Below, one piece after another: positions 63,791-64,000 of a stretch of 64,000 bases of DNA. The stretch comes from Agelaius tricolor. Taxonomy: Eukaryota; Chordata; Aves; Passeriformes; Icteridae. Numbering within the stretch: position 1 is the stretch's first letter; every line of letters begins with the position of its first letter. The notes under the pieces are model-generated. The model saw only the letters and a program-made list of their open reading frames with translations. It was not told where the DNA came from and did no database searches. The stretch is from NCBI GenBank assembly GCA_023055355.1, contig JALJCS010000001.1:54689381-54753380 (forward strand), written 5' to 3'. Position numbers and translations under genes: made by a program.

Positions 63791-64000
63791 GTATGTGAAA
63801 CACGAGCTATAGGTGCCCAGGAGCACCACCATACTCCACATCCTCACAAGCTGTGCTGGACTATCCAAAAGACAGTGCTGCCTACACCCATTGCTTCAGC
63901 TCAGCCATGCTGAGAGCATTTTAAATATTCCAGAAGCATAATTCTAGTCTTTTCCAAGACCTTGCAGTGTGGTTCATTACTATGAAGTGTCAGGAATTCA

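Larger units (their letters stand above)
58239..64000. other. Unassigned non-coding stretch
   Basis: No gene recognised. It contains a long (TTTG)n-like repeat (59068-59195), T14 (60372-60385) and T18 (61064-61081) runs, a strand-skewed purine-rich stretch (62030-62440), an A13 run (63182-63194), an imperfect (TG)n repeat (63390-63412) and a possible exon (63735-63790) near the right edge. Confidence 0.55.

Noticed and set aside
1..64000. Prokaryotic-type systems, CRISPR arrays, operons, tRNA or rRNA genes
   Set aside because: No regularly spaced repeats, no coding density, no ribosome-binding context, and no A/B-box or cloverleaf candidates were found. The repeats present are vertebrate/avian.

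Overview
This window looks like vertebrate, almost certainly bird, nuclear DNA. The base composition is AT-leaning and CpG-poor, with poly-T tracts and short microsatellites. There are no dense long reading frames, and the longest ATG-initiated frame is only about 211 codons. The diagnostic features are interspersed repeats: three CR1-type LINE 3' fragments (chicken repeat 1 family, one ending in the typical ATTCTATG octamer tail), two copies of an avian endogenous-retrovirus LTR, and two much older CR1/L3-like LINE remnants. The LTR family and CR1 subtypes fit a songbird best, but I cannot fix the species by reading alone.

Layout. 1-2401 is unassigned. 2402-3212 is a plus-strand CR1 3' end. 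3213-6706 is unassigned, with a hairpin plus palindrome near 4.6 kb and an 18-bp tandem duplication near 5.5 kb. 6707-7045 is a rearranged LTR piece with an inverted copy of its own end. 7046-16881 is unassigned, including conserved-element-like AT-rich blocks near 9.7 and 11.6-12.1 kb and a 12-nt microexon-like motif at 12.72 kb. 16882-17432 is a minus-strand solo LTR with a probable target-site duplication. 20290-20690 is an ancient LINE. 31502-32640 is a minus-strand CR1. 45450-46200 is a second ancient LINE. 58040-58238 is a short plus-strand CR1 tail. The rest is unique non-coding sequence with small local duplications and simple repeats.

I recognise no protein-coding gene and no tRNA, rRNA, CRISPR array or prokaryotic-style operon. 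The window is best read as a gene desert or the inside of a very large intron. Five plus-strand segments have a good polypyrimidine tract/AG on the left and a consensus GT donor on the right: 12720-12731, 25278-25354, 40307-40407, 55070-55258 and 63735-63790. They could be exons of an unannotated transcript, or pseudo-exons, which are common in vertebrate DNA. I found no convincing new biological system. The items most worth checking are those exon candidates, the inverted-end LTR and the conserved-element-like blocks.
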